Assembly: GCA_963930775.1 (NCBI GenBank)
Contig: OZ005689.1
Location: 27,974,044-28,038,043 of the forward strand
From: Cliona cf. orientalis
Taxonomy: Eukaryota; Porifera; Demospongiae; Clionaida; Clionaidae
Direction: 5' to 3'
DNA length: 64,000 nt
The notes beneath the pieces were generated by a model. It was not told where the DNA came from. It did not search any database and was given only the letters and a program-made list of their open reading frames with translations. The position numbers and the translations under genes were made by a program. Shown here piece after piece: positions 1 through 10,969 of the stretch (the stretch's first letter is position 1; each line of letters starts with the position of its first letter).

Positions 1-72
1 CTGTGTGTCAGTATTCTAGTATACATGACCCCTCATGCCTTAACAAGTGTCTTTGACATGTGGCCTTTAATC

Positions 73-2548
73 TCATGCAGAACACCATTTGTAATTCACC
101 TGACGTGGTATCACTTCACAACAGATACCAAAGATCCCACACTTCCGTGATGTCAAAAAGTACATGGGTCCTGGCTGCTGTGGGTCTGATGGATAGTGGA
201 CTACGATGGAATAACTGTAAGTTCTGAAACACTTTTTTCCTACGTATACTAACTTGTGCCATGTCAAAACTGTAATGCATGGTGATCTTTTCAGTCCCAG
301 GCTTTATCCGTGCAGTAAGACATGGCACCTTCAGCTCTCCATCAATGGTGAACATCTGTTTCAGGACTGCCTTGGCCGTGTCAATCAAGCTCTTGTAGTA
401 AGAGCGCTCCTGGGTTGCCAGCAAGAGGTGTGCCTCTGCGTCTTTGAGTACCTTTATGGAGGTGATCAATGTAAGTTCTTTAACATGTATTTGTGTGTGT
501 ATGCTCACATGTATGTGAGTGTGTGCATGTGCATGTGTGTGTGTGTGTATGTGCGGGTATGTGAGTATGTGCGTGCATGTGCGTGCTCATGTGTGTATGT
601 GAGAGTGCTTGAGAGTGTGTATCCATTTATGTGTGCGTGCGGGTGAGTGCACACTGTGTGTATGCATTTGTGTGTGTGTATGCACATGCGCATTTCTGGG
701 AGTGGCATGTGTGTGTTATTTACCTGTGACTTTTCAGACTCAGGTGTATTGGCTGCTCTCATTATTGCTCTACTGTTTTTCTGGCAAACCGAACACAGAT
801 CTGACAAGGGCTTCATCACGGTGATGTGTGAAGGCAGTTGTCTCCACAGTGAGCAAAACGTGGTGTACGCTGCAGCTCTTAGCCCTGTGTCGTCGCAAGC
901 AAGCTTGTAGTCGATCCAGACAGCCTACAATGTATGTTCATGCAAGGTATGTTAATGATTGTGGGAACCACAGAGTGTGACAAATTAATGTAGTGGGTAT
1001 GTGTGCATGTTTCCCTTGCTACCTATGGTGATGTGAGCCACAAAGGGCTTATACACCACAATGAAGTGGAGGGGGGGGCCTATAAGCCACTAGAGTCAAT
1101 GTATGTGCTATTACGATTGGAATTGTGTGATACTGGTGCATGACATGTCTGAAACTAACTTTTTGGTGGTGCAAGTTGGTAATAGTTGAATGTCATCCCG
1201 CTTGTATCCATGGATACGGCCAGGCAGAAGAATGGTGTGTCTCGGCATAGTTGTTTAAGAAGCGGATGAGATTCTGGACCTCAACGAAAGACAAAGCATT
1301 ATGGGGTAAGCACTTGCTCCGTTTGTGTATCCTTGTAGTGAGGCCGTGGCAAGCAAATGTGTCTTCACAGCCATAAAGCGATCTTTACCTGGTATATGTA
1401 CCTTTGTTATTACCCTTTACATGTACATGTACCATATTTCTTCTAAAATTCGGCCCTCCTAATTATTCGGCACCCTTTACCGATTGATTGAATATAAGTC
1501 TAATTTTTCGGCAAAGGTCCTCTTGCGTTTATGCTATAAACGGGAATGGTAAGTTCTGAAACACGCACACGCAGACAGAATGTCGAATATTAACCTCTAA
1601 AAATTCAGCGAAGCTAAAGCAATATTATTTTCATGCCGAATTTTCAGAAGAAATACAGAATACAGTATTCATAATCGCTATCATACCAATTCCATGCAGC
1701 TTCTGGAAGGTTTTGCCACATATTCTCAACCCACCATGATGGAACAGCATAGCTGATCGCTGTCTTGTTGATGGTGCATTCTTTGACCTGGCTCCGGTTT
1801 CTGCATTGTTGGATAGCAGTGCCATTATTTGGCCAAGGAGCACCAAATCAAGCTCATTTCTTGTGAGTGCCGCGCACTGTTGCCTGTACTCCTCGTAGTG
1901 TTCTCGAAACAGTGTTGAACATGGCTTTCCTCCTGCTCTTTTGCAGCCACATCCCTTCTCCAAGAACCTGGTGAGGTCTGTATCTGGGTCCTCCTAGTGA
2001 AGTAGTGAATGGTGAGACAATTGTAGGACTTGAGCTTCTTCCACAGACTTGCCACACTGCTCTCTGCAGTCTCAAGGCTCTCTGGGGTAGGTGCACCCTC
2101 ACTCACACTCTCTGGGCTAGCTACTGTGGCTGCTGGTGCCCTGGTCAAGTCTGAAAGTGGGTCATGGATATCAGCTGGAATGCTGGCTACTGCCTCCTCT
2201 ACATCTACAATGAGGGGACTGTCACCACCACCATCATCTTCCTCCAAGCCATCACAAGAATCTAGTTTTGATTTAGTTTTATACATGCACTGTTGTGAGT
2301 TATGAATGTAAAATTACCAGCAGTAGCAAAGTCTCCGTCTTCTGTTTCATCTGTACCAGAATGTGTTTGATCAAGTTGTTTTCTATTGAACGGTACCTTA
2401 CCTGAGGAAAGGTCGTCCTCATCATTGGGGCACATACGTATTCTTCAACAAAGTCAAACAGGGCGGAGTCATCTGAACTCCCGAGAAGGTCGAGGCCTTC
2501 TCACGCGAGGCGATTGATCGCTCGAGCTACCTCTTTAGAGGATGACAT
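73..2548 (-). pseudogene. Broken multi-exon gene of a transposon-associated DUF7869-like family
   Basis: Read on the minus strand, short reading frames line up as one protein. It starts at ATG 2548-2546 (MSSSKEVARAINRLA). Next come a Cys-rich exon at about 1995-1690 (GCGCKRAGGKPC), an exon near 1285-1160 (LLPGRIHGYKRDD), an exon at 924-724 (LRAAAYTTFCSLWR, DLCSVCQKNS), one at about 480-250 ending FDMAQV, and one at 200 to about 95 (PQQPGPMYF, RKCGIFGICCEVIPRQVNY). The 724 exon ends at a GTAAAT donor. The last junction is a 49-nt GT-AG intron (249-201) that restores the frame. Order and motifs match uncharacterised zinc-binding proteins common in cnidarian and sponge genomes; the DUF7869 name is from memory. 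It is broken: in-frame TGA at 2503-2501, a frameshift near 2430 and another near 1232. The 3' end runs off the window. Confidence 0.7.
484..710. repeat. TG-rich low-complexity tract inside an intron
   Basis: Irregular TGTG/TGCATG-rich stretch lying in the intron between the 924-724 and about 480-250 exons of the broken gene. Reading frames through it are low complexity and are not proteins. Confidence 0.8.
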
Positions 2549-2629
2549 CTCGAAAGCGGCTGCTTCTCTGACTAGAATCCACCTGTAACAAGGTAGGCTC
2601 CCGCGCACGCGCTTGTACAGTCATGTAAG

Positions 2630-2895
2630 CGTCCAATTAGCGTCCGTAGCAACTCTCTCCGTATACTGGTGGTGTAGCCGTACAGGTGAACAGACATGGG
2701 TCAGTGTCTCGGCTTATTTCACCCTTATGGTGACGCTTCTGCCCTTCTAACCGTGCAGGCGAGTAAATAAGGTATTTATCTATCCATTCATGCAATAATA
2801 GCGATTTTGCCAAAATTCGAGCTTGCGGCCCAAAAGTGCTAATAGTCATAATGCGTTCTCGCGACATGCCGGGTTTTCACAAATCCAGTCACATA
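2630..2895 (-). mobile_element. Diverged partial copy of inverted-repeat element MITE-A
   Basis: Read on the minus strand from 2895 it begins with a degenerate form of the MITE-A terminus (ATGTGACTGGATTTG then AAAACCC). It continues with the internal landmarks GTGAAATAAGCC, TGACCCA, CACCTGTACGGC, TACGGAG and GTTGCTACGG in the same order as the copy at 50.2 kb. It stops near 2630, about 80 bp upstream of the start codon of the broken gene to its left. An ORF at 2867-2637 is only the reading frame through this repeat. Confidence 0.65.
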
Positions 2896-3800
2896 TTATA
2901 ATGTAGAATTATAGTATCACAGACGAGGTCATCATGAAAATTGTATGAGATCACATAATTTGCTATAATATTATAAATATTCCACAAATTTTGTGGTGAT
3001 AACCATAATAATATTGTAATAAAATAACAAATGCTGTAATAGCAGGCTTTGCAGGGGGGTATATTATAAAAACAGGCAGCTCAATGGCAGATCAGAAATT
3101 GAGCAACACCAGATTTAATGCTGCCATTGTTCTTTGTACAGTATTGCACATTGTACCACGTATTATTTTAGCTTGCCTGCACACCCCCTGCAGTGGTACT
3201 TTTATTTTGCTGGTGTTGACTTGATGGAAACAAAGCAATACACAAATAAAAAAAAAAATAAATGTTGCTTTACACTGTAACTGTGTGCATATAGTTGATA
3301 ATTATTGTGCATGAGCTCACTACCATTGTTGTCTCTTGGACTGTATCGTTATATCCTGCATAAAAGTGGATAGTGCAAGTAAATACAGTTCAACCGATTA
3401 TACGCCATAGGCGCGAACCGCCATAGGCACGAAATCGCACCAGTACAGCTATATTAGTGCTATGGCACCGCCTACATTCCAAAGAACGAGAAGCCATAGC
3501 TTTGGCTTCCTGTCTATGACTACTAGGGGGCTTCCCTTACCTACCGATAGCAAGAGGTCACCTTTGGCCCAACCCACCGCTTGCTACCAAAAATGTTTTT
3601 GTGAAGGTTGATGATAATGGCGATCGATCCGGGTATGAGAGCGGTATGTTTTCTACCGAAGGGCAGGAGGTACAGCTCTGTTGCTAAGTATTATAGCTAG
3701 ATTAGGTCTATAGCTACACAGATATGACGAAGTTTTCAATAGAGCCAAGGGCTTAGCTGGGAGCGACTTGAAGACAGCGGCCATTATGGAGGTAAGTAAG
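2896..3800. other. AT-rich non-coding stretch
   Basis: No credible reading frame on either strand. It holds a poly-A run near 3250 and a short duplicated motif near 3403-3430 (GCCATAGGCGCGAA then GCCATAGGCACGAA). I see nothing else. Confidence 0.6.
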
Positions 3801-3801
3801 C

Positions 3802-4396
3802 TTATAAGCTTTTGTGTTTGTAGCTTATAGTATGTATAGTAGCGCCCTGGCAGCGTACTAGAACGTTGCAGCTACCTGTCTTACATATCATAAAGGCCTG
3901 TACTGCCTGTGTATGCTGTACAAGACGCTTTATTTGTGTCGCTATACTTTCTTGAATACATTTTGGCGTTGACAATATGTATGACGTCTTGACCTCTTGA
4001 CATATAATCGTATCAAGTTCTTCATCAGATGTGGGTAAACGATGTTTTTTAAAGAATTTATCATAAGTCACACTAAATTCTCCATATCCTCTCACTTTTC
4101 CATGGACTAATTGGGCAATTTCTAGAGTATGGTTGATCTAAATCAACAGTACTCCAATTTGATGAAGCATTATTCTGGGGTGGGAAGCGAAGAAGAAACC
4201 TGGAAGTAGGATCGGTATCATCTATTTCAAACCTAAACACTCCGTAATCATCACCATAGTGCTCCCATATGGATTGGAGCTTATATCCCTGCTTCCTGGT
4301 TGCAGCTCCATAGTGACTAGCACTGGGGCATGCGATGTTCAATAGCTGCCCACTTTCATATCCTACCATATTAAAATCTCCCGTGACCTGTCCCAC
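3802..4396 (-). pseudogene. Unrecognised coding remnant in two frames
   Basis: Two minus-strand frames look protein-like. The first (4396-about 4170) has YGAATRKQGYKLQSIWEHYG and FRFEIDDTDP. The second (about 4130-3802) has LEIAQLVHGKVRGYGEFSV, TYDKFFKKHRLP and DEELDTIICQEVKTSYIL. They join if an intron ends at the GATTTAG acceptor near 4140, or by a frameshift. I do not recognise the family. It sits directly downstream of the Pif1-like piece on the same strand, so it may be element-encoded or a captured host fragment. No complete start or domain is visible. Confidence 0.4.
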
Positions 4397-4625
4397 ATAC
4401 TAATTTCGATAGCACTTCTAAATGAACACTACTATGGTTGCCAATACGAATTTGATTCAGGAGTTCTGCATATACTAAATCTTCAGATTGCCTACAGTTT
4501 TCTTTGAGCGATACCATTTGGAAATGTTTCCACAAATTACTTAAGGTACCATTTAATTGCGTGGGTGGATATATCCCCAAATTGCCCCAGAAGCGCTGAT
4601 ATAAGTCTCTTTTAGCCGCTTACCC
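4397..4625 (-). pseudogene. Pif1-type helicase fragment, probably from a Helitron
   Basis: Minus-strand frame containing DLYQRFWGNLGIYPPTQ, LSNLWKHFQMVSLKENCRQ, then DLVYAELLNQIRIG and VHLEVLSKLV. This is the pattern of the Pif1/Helitron helicase after the GD-x-Q-L-P motif: an aromatic-rich LW..F....L.E..RQ block, then an F/YA.LLN.IR.G block. Only about 70 residues survive, and no Walker A motif or Rep domain is adjacent. A possible GTGKSHL lies upstream near 5810 but cannot be joined with confidence. The right part of this fragment is inside the duplicated 3.2-kb unit and the left part outside, so the second copy (23.3 kb) is truncated within it. Confidence 0.5.
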
Positions 4626-5340
4626 TTTGCTGAGCATTTTTAGCGTTGTAGGAGACCTGAATGACTCAGTTTGGTATCCGCTGTCGGTCGTCAATTTTAA
4701 GGTCAAAGGTCGTGCTTTCAGCCCCACCCCTTCCAAATGCGCATGCATCAGCCCCTCCCCTGTTCATCTGCGCATGCGCATATCGTCCATCGTGCCACGT
4801 GAACTTTGTCTGCGCACTGCCGAGATATAATAATTGGTAAGTTTTGTATCTGTCTGTGTCTGTCGTATGTAATATGGCGTACTGATAGTTTTCTCGCTTT
4901 TCCTGACTATGGAACTGTGTGCATGTCACTTGATTTACTGGACTTGGAACGCTAGGTTTGTATTGTTATGACTGGGGAGGAGGAAGGCTCTGGTGTTATG
5001 CCTATGTATACGAGACTAGTACCTGCTGCAGCCAGGAGTGGAGCCCAATCAGATTGCTCCACGTCATCACCAATTTTTACCGGGCTTGCTAGGCTACTAG
5101 ACTACATCTCACGAGTGAGGTTTGCACACAGGCGTAGCAGCTAAGCACTTGTACAACTCCAGTATGGGCACAACACCAGAGCCTTCCTCCTCCTCCTGAT
5201 ATGTTACAAACGGAACGGAAGTTTTCCCAAAGTACCTGATTGCATATTCTACGCAGATCGGAAAAAGGGTGTGGTGAAATGTCTTTTCAACTTTGGTTCC
5301 AGATGTACACAACATAATATTATTATGACACGCAAACAAA

Positions 5341-5644
5341 TACAGTGGAAACCCTCTAAAGCAGACACCATTGGGACCAAAATTTTAGTCCGCTATAGCG
5401 AAGTGTCCTTAGCTCAGGGGTAGTGGTTGACCATGCCCCTCCTACAATCGAATCGAGGCCAGCTATGATAAAGCATCACTGCGGGACCAAAATAAGTGTC
5501 CGTTGTACGGAAGCGGGGTGTCCACTGTTGAGGGGGTTTGAATATATTGAAGTCTATGGAAATACAATCCGGACATTCAAAATTGTCCATTAAATCGCAG
5601 GTGTCCGCCGTTGAGGGGTGTCCGTCATGCAGGGTTCCACTGTA
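5341..5644. mobile_element. MITE with TACAGTGGAA termini, copy 1
   Basis: Bounded by TACAGTGGAAACCCT at the left and AGGGTTCCACTGTA at the right, which are inverted repeats ending in TA, as for Tc1/mariner-like MITEs. The interior repeats motifs such as GGGACCAAAA and GTGTCCG. It has no coding capacity. The same element occupies the equivalent place in the second unit (24097-24402), so it was there before the duplication. Confidence 0.8.
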
Positions 5645-6115
5645 TTATCAGTGATAGCGTTATCACGATGTTTTGCTTATATGTACAATTCACGCAGCCT
5701 TACACCCAGCCGATGCCTTGAAAGCACAATCGTGGTAAATTATGGAGTCCGAGTGTCTCAGTGCCTGATTCTCAACCAGACGATCAAACGGCAGCTGTAT
5801 AAATGAGATTTTCCTGTCCCAGTAGGTAGGCATGGATCATCCACATCCTCACCAGCTACATTTGAGCTTATCGCCCTCGTCTGAACTTTACGGACACTAT
5901 TCTGAAAGGACGCAATGAGATATTGCCGGAACCATGCGCATTTCACCATACTTTTATTTTCTGCATGCAACATAGAGGCTGGGCACGAGACTACTGATTA
6001 CGGGGATAGTAGTCTCAATGTGGCTTATACTTGCACCATGCATTGTAGCGGGATCAAAATTGCCATCACAGATTGATGTACAGTGCTAACTCAAACAGCA
6101 ACAATTGAAAAAAGG

Positions 6116-6488
6116 CTGTGTCTACCATACCGGCACCGGTACTGAAAATTTAGCGCTCCGAGTACCGGCAAAATAGCCTGCCAAAAAACTTAGAAAAATT
6201 TTCGAAAGTGGAATAAAAAAAAAATCTAAAGATCAAGCGGGATTCGAACCCACGACCACCGCTCCACCAGCCCTAGCCCTAGTCCACTCTGCCAACCCAG
6301 CTCGCTGCTGCTGGATGTCGTTTTTTGCCACCTTTATACACCTTGTCACTATAATAGTAACCTTTTGTCAACAACCATAGCCTAAACCCAAAACCCCTCA
6401 TCACTAACCAATTCACTAGCCATCTGAGTGAGCTGCCGGTACTCCAAGCACTAAATTTTGGGTACCGGTGACAGTACAGTAGACACAG
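6116..6488. mobile_element. Inverted-repeat element with tRNA-like interior
   Basis: Arms of about 55 bp face each other: CTGTGTCTACCATACCGGCA at the left and its diverged reverse complement ending GTACAGTAGACACAG at the right, each also holding CAAGCACTAAATTTT-type sequence. The 188-bp shorter version in the second duplicated unit (24846-25030) keeps both arms but lacks most of the interior, including the tRNA-like segment. Confidence 0.8.
6235..6306 (-). pseudogene. tRNA-like sequence (degenerate tRNA or SINE head)
   Basis: On the minus strand there is a good A-box (TTGGCAGAGTGG) and, about 45 nt later, a perfect T-arm/B-box (GTGGGTTCGAATCCCGC) that forms a 5-bp stem. It is followed after about 15 nt by a run of T. 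The acceptor stem does not pair well and the anticodon region is occupied by a doubled CTAGGG, so it is unlikely to be a working tRNA. It could be an internal Pol III promoter of a SINE-like element carried inside the MITE. Confidence 0.55.
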
Positions 6489-7797
6489 TGTTGAAAAAAG
6501 TCTCTGCAGAAACTAAAACTAGGCTATAACTAGCCATACATTGTGCCCGTGTATGAGCAAGAACTGATGAAAATGTACCTGAAAATACCTACTGTTTGTG
6601 CTTGACAATGTGATGAACATTGTTTACGCTTTGCCCAACTGAGTAAATTATGTGCTCAACAAGGGAGTCGCTGCCATACGCCCCCGGAGCAGCTAGATCT
6701 CTTCATCATGCAGACAAGCTAGCTAGCATTGGTCTATACCTTGAGCTAGTGCTCTATTATTTTACACAGCAAACGCTTCCGCTACTTGCTAGTTAGTTGG
6801 CAAGGCTATGGGGAATTGTACATACAGCACTACTTACTTGTGTAAAAGCGGCAGAGCCTATACACACTTGTAGCCCAGAAGTGAACGGCTGACTGGATTA
6901 TGAATAGCAATGAGCTTCCTTTGGACTAGCAACTTCAAGGCCTATAATCTTAGTCTCAGAGCTGTGCAACATCATTCATTCCATGATGACACTCCTGCAT
7001 ACTGTGGCGGGCGCCCCTGCTTTGCCCATTGCATCAGTGAAATTTATCTATAATCAGATCTGCTGACGTGGCCTAATAATATTGCCTAATACCAGCATGA
7101 AGCCTTTCAAGTCAAAGGCAGGAATAATCTTGCTACCACACATTTGCAATGTTTTCCGCCTATGTGCTACGTGAGGGGCGGGGTCACGCATAATCTTGCC
7201 CATACCCAGTGCACTATGAAACAACTTGAGCTTTATAGAACACATACCCCGTCGCACATTGCATCTGCATCCACATCTGTTTGCATAGAAATGAGAGCTG
7301 ACGTATACACATGGCCTGCAGTGGATGGGTTGAGTCGATAGGTGTCGCCAACAAAGACGCAGTGTTTACGATGCTCGTGGGCCTTGCCAAACCATTTGAA
7401 GCATAATGAATGGACGACTTGTAGGGATTTGTCATATTTACTAGTCGCTCAGATGCCTAGATGTCCAGATCTGACGATTTTATGGTGACAGGCAGACAGA
7501 CGGACAAAACCAATTACTTTATCCCTTGTGCATGTGAGCTGGTAATGTGTTCCTGGTGTTGTTCACTAGCTCAGCATGTGTATGGGGGTATATTAGTGTC
7601 ATAATTACGGAGGGTGTAGTCATTTTGTGAGAAGGGTATCCATCTTGTTTGGGGGTGGTCATTTAGAGGTCTGCAGAGCAATACTGGGTTACTATCAAAT
7701 GTGGGTGTATCCATAATATATTATTATTATTGCTACAATTTTCTGAAACTCAAGGTACATGTACAGGTGCATGGTTTGTTATGTGTTGTGCTGATTT

Positions 7798-8335
7798 GAT
7801 CTTGCATAATACATGATTGTATGTATTTGATTAGTAATTAGGTCATCTTGTGTACTATATGGGTAATAATTTTCGTGGATTACTATCTGCAAATGTGGCT
7901 CAGTAAAAAAAATCGAGCGAGATCAAGAGCGTTTAAATTTATCAAAGCGAATGTCTTACATGTACGTACATGTGTACAAGTTAATTGCACCAATTCCGCT
8001 CCGCGTGCAGTGTAAAGATGCTAACTTCGTTGTGATCTTTCAGATAAGGGCACTACTAGCATACACTAGGATGTATTTACCCCCCCCCCCTTAAAATTTG
8101 CTATGTGTTTGACCCCTCTTGCTGATTGTCTGATAGCCTTTGACCACAGTACCACTTGGTACTGAAGTACAGCTAAAAAGCTATAGGGCTTATTACCAGC
8201 ACAATATTTGTAATGCTCTGAAATAGTAAATCAAGTCAAAAGTTGACTAAGAGTTAGGTTCATGCAGAGATAGTCACAACTTTTTGGAATACTGTAAAGC
8301 AGCAAAGAATCGAGTCAAACACAGAGTGAGCTCAG
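7798..8335. other. Non-coding stretch
   Basis: No supported exon. It contains a C-homopolymer near 8080-8092 and unrelated single-copy-looking sequence; nothing else is seen. Confidence 0.5.
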
Positions 8336-9606
8336 TCACAAGGTAGTGTTTGGTTTGAGTTGCTTGCAGTTGATGAGGTCACTGGTCACCCTGAACCAGA
8401 GTGTCTCATCCTTAAGGTACAGCACATTGTAACTGGGCTTGTATCCTAGGGAAGTGTGAGCAATAAATTTTTCATGGACTAATCCGTCTGGATCTGTAAA
8501 AGTGTAAGCGAAGTTGTTCTTATCTTCACGATGATTCAAGAGCTCAAGTTTAACGCTATTTAGCCACAATGGCATGTTACGAAGAGCCTGCTTCCAGTGA
8601 AGACTCACCGAGATATGGGTGCCCTTCCCCTCACCCCTGCCGTTTGTTTCAATTATGATGTACCAGTTCCACATATTAGCACTATATTTGAAGGACTTAT
8701 CTAATGACTGACAATACGAGAAGTCATTTATCTTGAAATATGCTTGCTGCTTTTGCTGCTTGTGCAACCATCAGCCCTGCATGAGCATCGAGATTACTCT
8801 TGTGTTGCTGATGTTCATCCCTGTCCGTCTGAGGGGACGTATATGTGCAGCCGAGTGTTTCGTATCTGCACGGAATGCTTTCATACAGGCACGCCTGTCG
8901 ATGTTCTGGAAGGTAGAGATGGACCACCCTTTCTTTACATCCCTCATTCGGACACACCACTTCCAGCTTCAAACACTCGAGCAAGTGCCTGTTGGCTACC
9001 CACTGGTACACCCCACTGATACCACAGTAGCCACATATGGCCTTCCTCCGTGGACACTCCAATAAGTGATTTTGAACGTCTTTTTTAGGCATGGTTCTGG
9101 TTGTATATCTGGCCTCGCCTGCCTCAGGGGATGATGGGATTAAGCACAGGTTAGGGCATGGTATGATGGCGTTCTCGTCGCAATTGGCTTCATGTTGTCC
9201 AAGCTCTTGGCCTGCAGTCTTGAGGCTGTTGCTGCACTGGACCTTTAGCCGCTTGATAGCTTGACATGCTGCAAGGGATATTATTATCAATGCACGTAAA
9301 AAAAATTCCACCTCAAGATAATGATGCAGCATATAACAAGTCCTATCACATACATGTACCCCCTACAGACCATGTGAACGTCCATGCATTCTATACTGAC
9401 ACTGCATTGTACAGGAAGCAATATATGGGTGAGAGAACCTGTAGCTATAACGACATGCCTGTGTGTGTTTGTCGAGTCATACCTGCTGTAGCTTCTTGGG
9501 TTAGTGCCCTCTTCCTGCACTGTGGGCAGTTGTCGGAGTGTTTTTTGCTCTCCTGAAGACAGGAGTTGCAGCACAGGTGCCTCGATGAAAGTATAGCGAT
9601 AGCCTC
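8336..9606 (-). CDS. TRAF-like RING/zinc-finger/MATH protein, 5' end missing
   Basis: Two minus-strand exons encode the core of a TRAF-family signalling adaptor. Exon 9606-9483 carries the second half of a RING finger (RHLCCNSCLQ, then NCPQCRKRAL), with an AATAG acceptor and GTATGA donor. Exon 9268-8336 joins in phase (CTTGCAG acceptor) and carries TRAF zinc fingers (VQCSNSL...H...C, HLLECPRRKAICGYCG, CPNEGCKERV, IPCRYETLGC), a short linker and a MATH domain (GKGTHISVSLHW, ELLNHREDKN, FIAHTSLGYK, WFRVTSDL). The stop is at 8338-8336. Zinc fingers and MATH lie in different frames, switching in a CAGCAAAAGCAGCAA run near 8755-8770, so there is a 1-nt indel there or an unseen intron. The exon with the first RING cysteines and the start codon was not found. 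TRAFs act in the cytosol downstream of TNF/TLR-type receptors. Confidence 0.85.
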
Positions 9607-9639
9607 CTATTGCTGCACTTGCACCATCCATTACCAATG

Positions 9640-10220
9640 CTCCTCTAACTGTACTGATATACTTGAGTGAACTTTTTACACTTTCTAGATCTTTATGTGC
9701 AGGTATGTGTCCTACAAGAGCCCTTCAGAATTGCATCATTTTGAGACTAGTAGTAGTATTCCACAACCACTAGTATGCCCACTGTCATTTTGCCAGATAA
9801 TTAATAATTGATGACTATAAAACTATAGATAATATTCTTATACTTTTCTGCATTATAAAACATACATGTAGACAGTAGTTTACCAGTTTAATCCATTCTG
9901 CGTGCCCGTATCAAAATTATGGCCTGAAATGCTTCCTAGTGCTCTGATCTTTTTTCGGTTATAAGATTTTTTTTTCTACTTAGTGTGTAATTAAGTCGTT
10001 GCGGTTAATAGTTAAGAAAGAATGCTTTGATCTTGCTTTGATGTGGGCAATTACCGGTCTTTTCTTCAGGGGCCACTTCCGGTCGCTAATTATACACGCA
10101 TAATCATCCCTGGCCGATTCTGGACACGCCCACCTTCGACCAAAAGCACTCGTTTGGCCTCTTCGGCCACGCCCCTTCATGATTCGCTAATTGAATTAGA
10201 CACTCACGCCCACACACTTT
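9640..10220. other. Non-coding stretch upstream of the TRAF-like gene
   Basis: Searched on the minus strand for the missing first RING exon (a CPIC-type motif) without success. No other exon is credible here. Confidence 0.4.
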
Positions 10221-10224
10221 AATG

Positions 10225-10375
10225 CAGCACATTTATGTGCTGATGGATAGCCAAACAGCACACTTATTGTGCAATATTTAAATGAAACAACACACTAGAT
10301 GTGCTAAATTAGTAAACAGCACAGCACTGTGCTACTTTAGCACACTAAATAACATCAAAATAGCACACCACTTTT
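10225..10375. repeat. Cluster of AGCACA/TGTGCT short palindromes
   Basis: AGCACATTTATGTGCT is followed by AGCACACTTATTGTGC, ACACTAGATGTGCT, AGCACAGCACTGTGCT and TTAGCACAC, spaced roughly 30-40 bp. Each can fold into a small hairpin with a 3-6-nt loop. The spacing resembles a decayed tandem repeat or an inverted-repeat element. Confidence 0.65.
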
Positions 10376-10828
10376 TTCTGTGTGGGTGTTGATTGTGTCA
10401 ACGGCCATCAAATTGTCCACTGGGGTGTTGCCTCAAATGTGGAATCTTACGTGCAAGAAACCGGAAGAGCTGGGAGGGATGGACGGGTTGCTTGTGCCAC
10501 ACTTTTTTATAAAGTATCTGATCTTGATTCCTGAAGAGTCAGCAATTAAACTTTATTAATTAATTAACTACTATTGCTAGCTATGACTGCACAGAGCAAC
10601 ACAGAGCAAGATTCCAAGATGGCTAATCATTGTACACGTGATGGGTACATGTTTTTTTTATATAGTAGCATATTATAAGGGCCCAACATGAAAGTATCCC
10701 ATGATATTGTTAGGATACCACTGTCGCTTGAAAGTAAACATAATAATTATTATATAGGCTCGGCAGACGTCGATCACTGGGGAAGGTTCAACCTAATAGA
10801 ATACAACTGTTTCATGCAGTGACTTTCT

Positions 10829-10966
10829 TACCCTTTGCTGAGCATTTTTAGCGTTGTAGGAGACATGAATGACTCCGTTTGGTATCGGCTATCGGTCGTC
10901 AATTTTAAGATCAAAGGTCGTGCTTTCAGCCCCACCCCTTCCAAATGCGCATGCATCAGCCCCTCA
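10829..10966. repeat. Fragment of the large duplicated unit (third copy)
   Basis: Matches 4620-4760 and 23379-23515, starting TACCCTTTGCTGAGC and ending GCATGCATCAGCCCCTC, with a few substitutions. A more diverged reverse-strand relative is visible at about 41636-41740. This shows the unit is a dispersed repeat family and not a single local duplication. Confidence 0.8.
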
Positions 10967-10969
10967 GAC

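Larger units (their letters stand above)
4554..7797. repeat. Large duplicated unit, copy 1
   Basis: This 3.2-kb stretch is repeated in the same orientation at 23312-27031, with high identity over long blocks such as TAATTGCGTGGGTGGATA at the left edge and TGTGTTGTGCTGATTT at the right edge. Outside those edges the flanks are unrelated. Differences between copies are mostly nested insertions. It may be a decayed, possibly Helitron-derived, element because its left edge cuts a helicase-like frame. The minus-strand ORFs inside (5339-5109, 5973-5758) are conserved between copies but match no family I know. Confidence 0.85.

Noticed and set aside
505-819. 104-aa minus ORF rich in His/Thr
   Set aside because: Only its first part (DLCSVCQKNS) is coding as an exon; the rest is the intronic TG tract.
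6235-6306. Functional tRNA gene
   Set aside because: The T-arm and A-box are good, but the acceptor stem does not pair and the anticodon arm is replaced by a CTAGGG duplication.
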